DNA of 7,989 nucleotides from JBOGUF01 sp050696075. GTDB taxonomy: Bacteria > Chloroflexota > Chloroflexia > Thermomicrobiales > UBA6265. The position numbers and the translations under genes were made by a program. Location of the stretch: NCBI GenBank assembly GCA_050696075.1, contig JBOGUF010000083.1, positions 1-7,989 on the forward strand. The letters are read 5' to 3'. Below are positions 5,790 to 7,989 of this stretch, piece after piece (the stretch's first letter is position 1; each line of letters starts with the position of its first letter). Below the pieces are notes generated by a model. That model was not told where the DNA came from, searched no databases, and saw only the letters and a list, made by a program, of their open reading frames with translations.

Positions 5790-5972
5790 CTAGTCCTGCC
5801 GACCATCCGGCTCGCGCGCGACGCTCTTGTACGGCCCGCGGAACTTCTTCACGCTCATGATCTGGCCGTTGGTGCGATTGCGCTTCGCATAGTGGCCGTT
5901 GGGAAGGCGCAACTGCGTGCGCATCCTGATGGCGCCCTTGCGACCGCCGCCCTTGGCTCCGTTGCGTGCCAT
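5790..5972 (-). CDS. Small basic conserved hypothetical protein (KGGGRKGA type)
   Basis: The 60-residue product begins MARNGAKGGGRKGAIR and continues with LRLPNGHYAKRNRTNGQIMSVKKFRG. I recognise this pattern (Gly/Lys-rich KGGGR-x-GA(V/I)R start, then a 'KR(D/N)xxTGxxMxVK' type segment) from short hypothetical proteins scattered over many bacteria; no function is established to my knowledge. It is strongly basic with no membrane segment, so nucleic-acid binding is possible but unproven. The ATG at 5972 is well supported by GGAGG five nt upstream; an in-frame GTG at 6023 would add 17 residues unlike the family. It follows the possible 53-aa ORF by about 100 bp on the same strand and precedes a gene-free stretch. 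Confidence 0.72.
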   Translation of the reverse strand: MARNGAKGGGRKGAIRMRTQLRLPNGHYAKRNRTNGQIMSVKKFRGPYKSVAREPDGRQD

Positions 5973-6075
5973 GGTGTCCTCCGGTAACCAAATGAACCAC
6001 GAGCATTCCTCGGGCGGCACCACACTGGCCTTCCCTTACTCAGAAATACGACCAGCGATCGGCGCGAGATTTATG

Positions 6076-6237
6076 TCATACGCCGCCTGAGACCGGGCAA
6101 TCCAGTCCATCATTCTCCATGTAAAACAACCCCTTTTGTAAGCTCGCGTCGTAAATCCTTTCTTCTGCGACACGGAGCGGGTCCGCCTCCCTGCTCCGAT
6201 CGGTGCGCCACCAGTGGACCTTTCCGTCCGGCAACAT
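6076..6237 (-). CDS. Possible 53-aa hypothetical protein or gene fragment
   Basis: An ATG-started frame of 53 codons starts MLPDGKVHWWRTDRSREADP, followed by a stretch containing AEERIYDASLQKG and ending DCPVSGGV. The composition (mixed acidic, aromatic and aliphatic residues, third-position GC about 70%) is more protein-like than the other frames here, which read as Arg/Ser/Gly-rich nonsense. I see no family match and no good ribosome site: GAGGG lies about 20 nt before the start. An in-frame stop lies just upstream, so any longer ancestral gene has been interrupted. It lies 51 bp downstream of the sulfite-oxidase gene on the same strand. Chance ORF remains a real possibility. Confidence 0.33.
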   Translation of the reverse strand: MLPDGKVHWWRTDRSREADPLRVAEERIYDASLQKGLFYMENDGLDCPVSGGV

Positions 6238-6288
6238 CGGGTGACGAAGCCGTTGCCCTCATATGTGGACGGAGAATCAGTAGAGGGC

Positions 6289-7320
6289 TCAGCGCACGTC
6301 CACAACCATAACCTGCACGGCGTTGCTGCCGTAGCCGAGCCGGTTCCATCGCGGCCCATCGGGCTGACGATGGCCCGCGGCATCGACCGCTCGGGCGCGC
6401 AGAACGTGCCGGCCGACGCTGTTGGGCTGCCAATCGATGGACCACTCCTGCCAAGCATGTCTCCCGACCGGGGAAGCGAGGCACGCTGGTCGCCACGTCT
6501 CCGACCCATTCAAGTTCACCTCAACCGCGGTCACCGGCCCCGTTCCCGACCACGCCTTGCCTCGGATGGTATACGTCCCGCGCGTCACCACATCGCCCGG
6601 GACCGGATCCGTAATCAGCGCCTTGACGCGCGTCCGCGTCACCGGCTCGGCATCGCGGTCCGACCATTCGTAGACGTACGAGCGCGTCTGGAACTGGCCT
6701 TCGAAGGGCATCGCCAGGACATCGATCCGCGCCAGCCACTTGACCGACGCCATGCCGTACCAGTCGGGCGCGACCAGGCGAAGCGGCGCTCCGTGCTCGG
6801 GGCTCAACGGTTCGCCATTCATCGCATAGGCGACGAGGATGTCGGCGCCCGGGTGCCGGGCAGTGTCAAGCGGCAGGGAACGCACGAAGTGGATGTCGGG
6901 GCCGTCCTGATGCGGGCCGTGGTCGGCACCGACGAAGCAGACCTCGATGCCCTCCGGTCTGGGGCCCGCCTGCCCAAGAATCGTGTGCAGTGGCACGCCG
7001 GTCCATGCTGCTGTTCCGACGGCACAGCCAGCCCACGGCTCGCCGACCGGCAGCGGTTTCATCTCGAGCCGCCCGTTGCCCGCGCACTCCAGCGTGACCC
7101 GCACGGTCGTCGCGGGCCGCGCGCGCAACGCATCAACGGTCAGCATGAGGGGGCGTTCGACCGCCCCACCGACGCGGAGATGACCATCGTGATTGGGGAT
7201 ATCGAAGTTGCTCCGGACATAGTGCAGCGGCGTCGCCGTGAGTGGTTCCCGCAACGCCGCTATCGGCGTTTCGGCATTGAACGGCTCTGCCCGCACGATC
7301 ACCAGTCCCGAGCGATCCAT
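6289..7320 (-). CDS. Sulfite-oxidase-family molybdopterin oxidoreductase
   Basis: The 343-residue protein has the sulfite oxidase domain order: an oxidoreductase molybdopterin-binding domain (about 30-205) and a Mo-co dimerisation, Ig-like domain (about 225-341). The molybdenum-ligating cysteine is Cys79 in TLECAGNGR. The cofactor-binding stretch GAPLRLVAPDWYGMASVKWL is at about 177-196, with the classic WYGMxxVKW and Arg181. Family members oxidise sulfite, or reduce other S/N oxides, at a mononuclear Mo-molybdopterin centre. No signal peptide, twin-arginine motif or heme-b5 domain is present, so it should be a cytoplasmic, single-domain-pair enzyme; partner and true substrate are unknown. 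The ATG at 7320 has AGGAGG five nt upstream. An overlapping ATG four nt earlier is out of frame. It follows the ABC ATPase gene by 43 nt and could share its transcript, though no functional link is obvious. Confidence 0.9.
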   Translation of the reverse strand: MDRSGLVIVRAEPFNAETPIAALREPLTATPLHYVRSNFDIPNHDGHLRVGGAVERPLMLTVDALRARPATTVRVTLECAGNGRLEMKPLPVGEPWAGCAVGTAAWTGVPLHTILGQAGPRPEGIEVCFVGADHGPHQDGPDIHFVRSLPLDTARHPGADILVAYAMNGEPLSPEHGAPLRLVAPDWYGMASVKWLARIDVLAMPFEGQFQTRSYVYEWSDRDAEPVTRTRVKALITDPVPGDVVTRGTYTIRGKAWSGTGPVTAVEVNLNGSETWRPACLASPVGRHAWQEWSIDWQPNSVGRHVLRARAVDAAGHRQPDGPRWNRLGYGSNAVQVMVVDVR

Positions 7321-7363
7321 CCATGCCTCCTGGTAGCATCTTGGTCCCGCGCCGCATTTGTTG

Positions 7364-7989
7364 TCACGCGTGTGGGAGAACGGGGTCTCGCTCTACGCGA
7401 AAGCACGCAACCCGATGCCCGCCGCCCTTGTCTTCCAGCGGAGGCGGCGCGTCGCGGCAGCTTGGGACGGCAACGGGACAGCGGGAAGCGAAGGGACACC
7501 CAGGACGTGGATCGAGCGGGTTGGGCACGTCTCCCTTCAGCAGGATGCGCTTTCGGTTGCGTTCTACCGACGGCTTGGGGACCGGCACCGCCGAAAGCAG
7601 GGCTCGCGTGTACGGGTGCAACGGATTGGCGTACAGGTCCTCGCTTCTGGTGATTTCGACGATTTTGCCAAGGTACATCACGGCCACGCGGTCGCTAACG
7701 TGGCGAACCGCGCGCAGGTCGTGCGCGATGAACAGGTAGGTCAGGTGTTGAACCTCCTGCAGGTCCCGCAGGAGGTTCAACACCTGAGCCTGGATAGAGA
7801 CGTCGAGCGCCGAGATCGGTTCATCGCAGACGATGAATTCCGGTTGGACGGCCAAGGCCCGCGCGATGCCGATGCGCTGGCGCTGGCCGCCGGAGAACTC
7901 GTGCGGATAGCGGTTCCGGAAGTGCGGATTGAGGCCGACCATTCGCAGCAGCGATTCCACCTGTTCTTCGAGTTGCTTTCCGCGCGCGA
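7364..7989 (-). CDS. Oligopeptide/dipeptide ABC transporter ATP-binding protein (OppF/DppF type), C-terminal part, runs off right edge
   Basis: The open frame has 207 visible residues and continues past the window edge, so the start and Walker A are outside. Seen here are the signature FSGGQRQRIGIARAL (31-45), Walker B FIVCDEP (51-57) with D-loop SALD, and the switch His89 in FIAHDL. The C-terminal oligopeptide-transporter extension follows (HPYTRALLSAVP to the end) with cysteines 164, 170, 177 and 195. In related Opp/Dpp ATPases this Cys cluster can hold an iron-sulfur centre. The protein energises uptake of peptides or similar solutes at the inner face of the membrane; substrate-binding and permease genes would be expected to the right. 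Codons 67-83 contain a perfect 20-bp inverted repeat, and residues 79-81 (Val-Gln-His) there differ from the E(F/L)G-like residues usual before LTYLFIAHDL. Confidence 0.93.
   Translation of the reverse strand, partial: ARGKQLEEQVESLLRMVGLNPHFRNRYPHEFSGGQRQRIGIARALAVQPEFIVCDEPISALDVSIQAQVLNLLRDLQEVQHLTYLFIAHDLRAVRHVSDRVAVMYLGKIVEITRSEDLYANPLHPYTRALLSAVPVPKPSVERNRKRILLKGDVPNPLDPRPGCPFASRCPVAVPSCRDAPPPLEDKGGGHRVACFRVERDPVLPHA
7741..7787. repeat. Perfect 20-bp inverted repeat inside the ABC ATPase gene
   Basis: The left arm at 7741-7760 starts TCAGGTGTTG and the right arm at 7768-7787 ends CAACACCTGA; all 20 positions are complementary, with a 7-nt loop (AGGTCCC). It lies in the conserved core just after the D-loop, so both arms are also coding. 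No T-run follows on either strand, so it is not a typical terminator. Confidence 0.9.

Noticed and set aside
5441..5860. Plus-strand 139-codon frame over the gene-poor region
   Set aside because: Reads through the hairpin element and into antisense of the small basic protein; no start signal and no protein-like core.
6214..7653. 479-codon plus-strand open frame
   Set aside because: Antisense to the sulfite-oxidase and ABC ATPase genes; low-complexity Arg/His/Pro-rich product without motifs.

Overview
The window is GC-rich chromosomal DNA from a free-living bacterium. The mix of an OmpR-type two-component pair, a UppP/PAP2/DedA membrane-lipid cluster, a cytoplasmic-looking sulfite-oxidase-family molybdoenzyme and an oligopeptide ABC transporter ATPase would fit a high-GC Chloroflexota (Thermomicrobia-like) or actinobacterial lineage. 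That is an impression from protein style; no rRNA or other firm marker is present.

Layout, left to right. Positions 1-374 (minus) hold the N-terminal catalytic domain of a serine recombinase cut by the window edge, followed by a non-coding stretch with repeated GTCTC half-sites. Positions 736-3005 (minus) form a tight three-gene operon: uppP, a PAP2 phosphatase and a DedA/VTT membrane protein, all plausibly acting on undecaprenyl (poly)phosphate or related lipids. A 270-bp divergent intergenic region with a strong hairpin separates it from a plus-strand OmpR-family response regulator (3276-3899) overlapping a sensor histidine kinase (from 3896).

The two-component system looks damaged. The regulator lacks about 20 residues at the start of its DNA-binding domain. 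The kinase is cut after its dimerisation/phosphoacceptor domain at about 4925, where it is joined out of frame to the C-terminal three quarters of a DUF3800 protein (to 5463). Together with the recombinase, this suggests a region that has been rearranged.

Beyond the chimera, on the minus strand, lies a compact element at 5471-5581. It has a near-consensus sigma-70 promoter (TTGACA, 16 bp, TACAAT) and two homologous hairpins whose stems differ by a compensatory base-pair change. The second hairpin sits inside a terminator-like stem followed by a T-run. It is the best candidate here for something undescribed: a small RNA of about 77 nt.

The right third is all minus strand. It has a small conserved-looking basic protein (60 aa), a possible 53-aa ORF, a sulfite-oxidase-like molybdopterin enzyme (343 aa), and the C-terminal 207 residues of an OppF/DppF-type ATPase that runs off the right edge. 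The ATPase gene carries a perfect 20-bp inverted repeat inside its conserved core.
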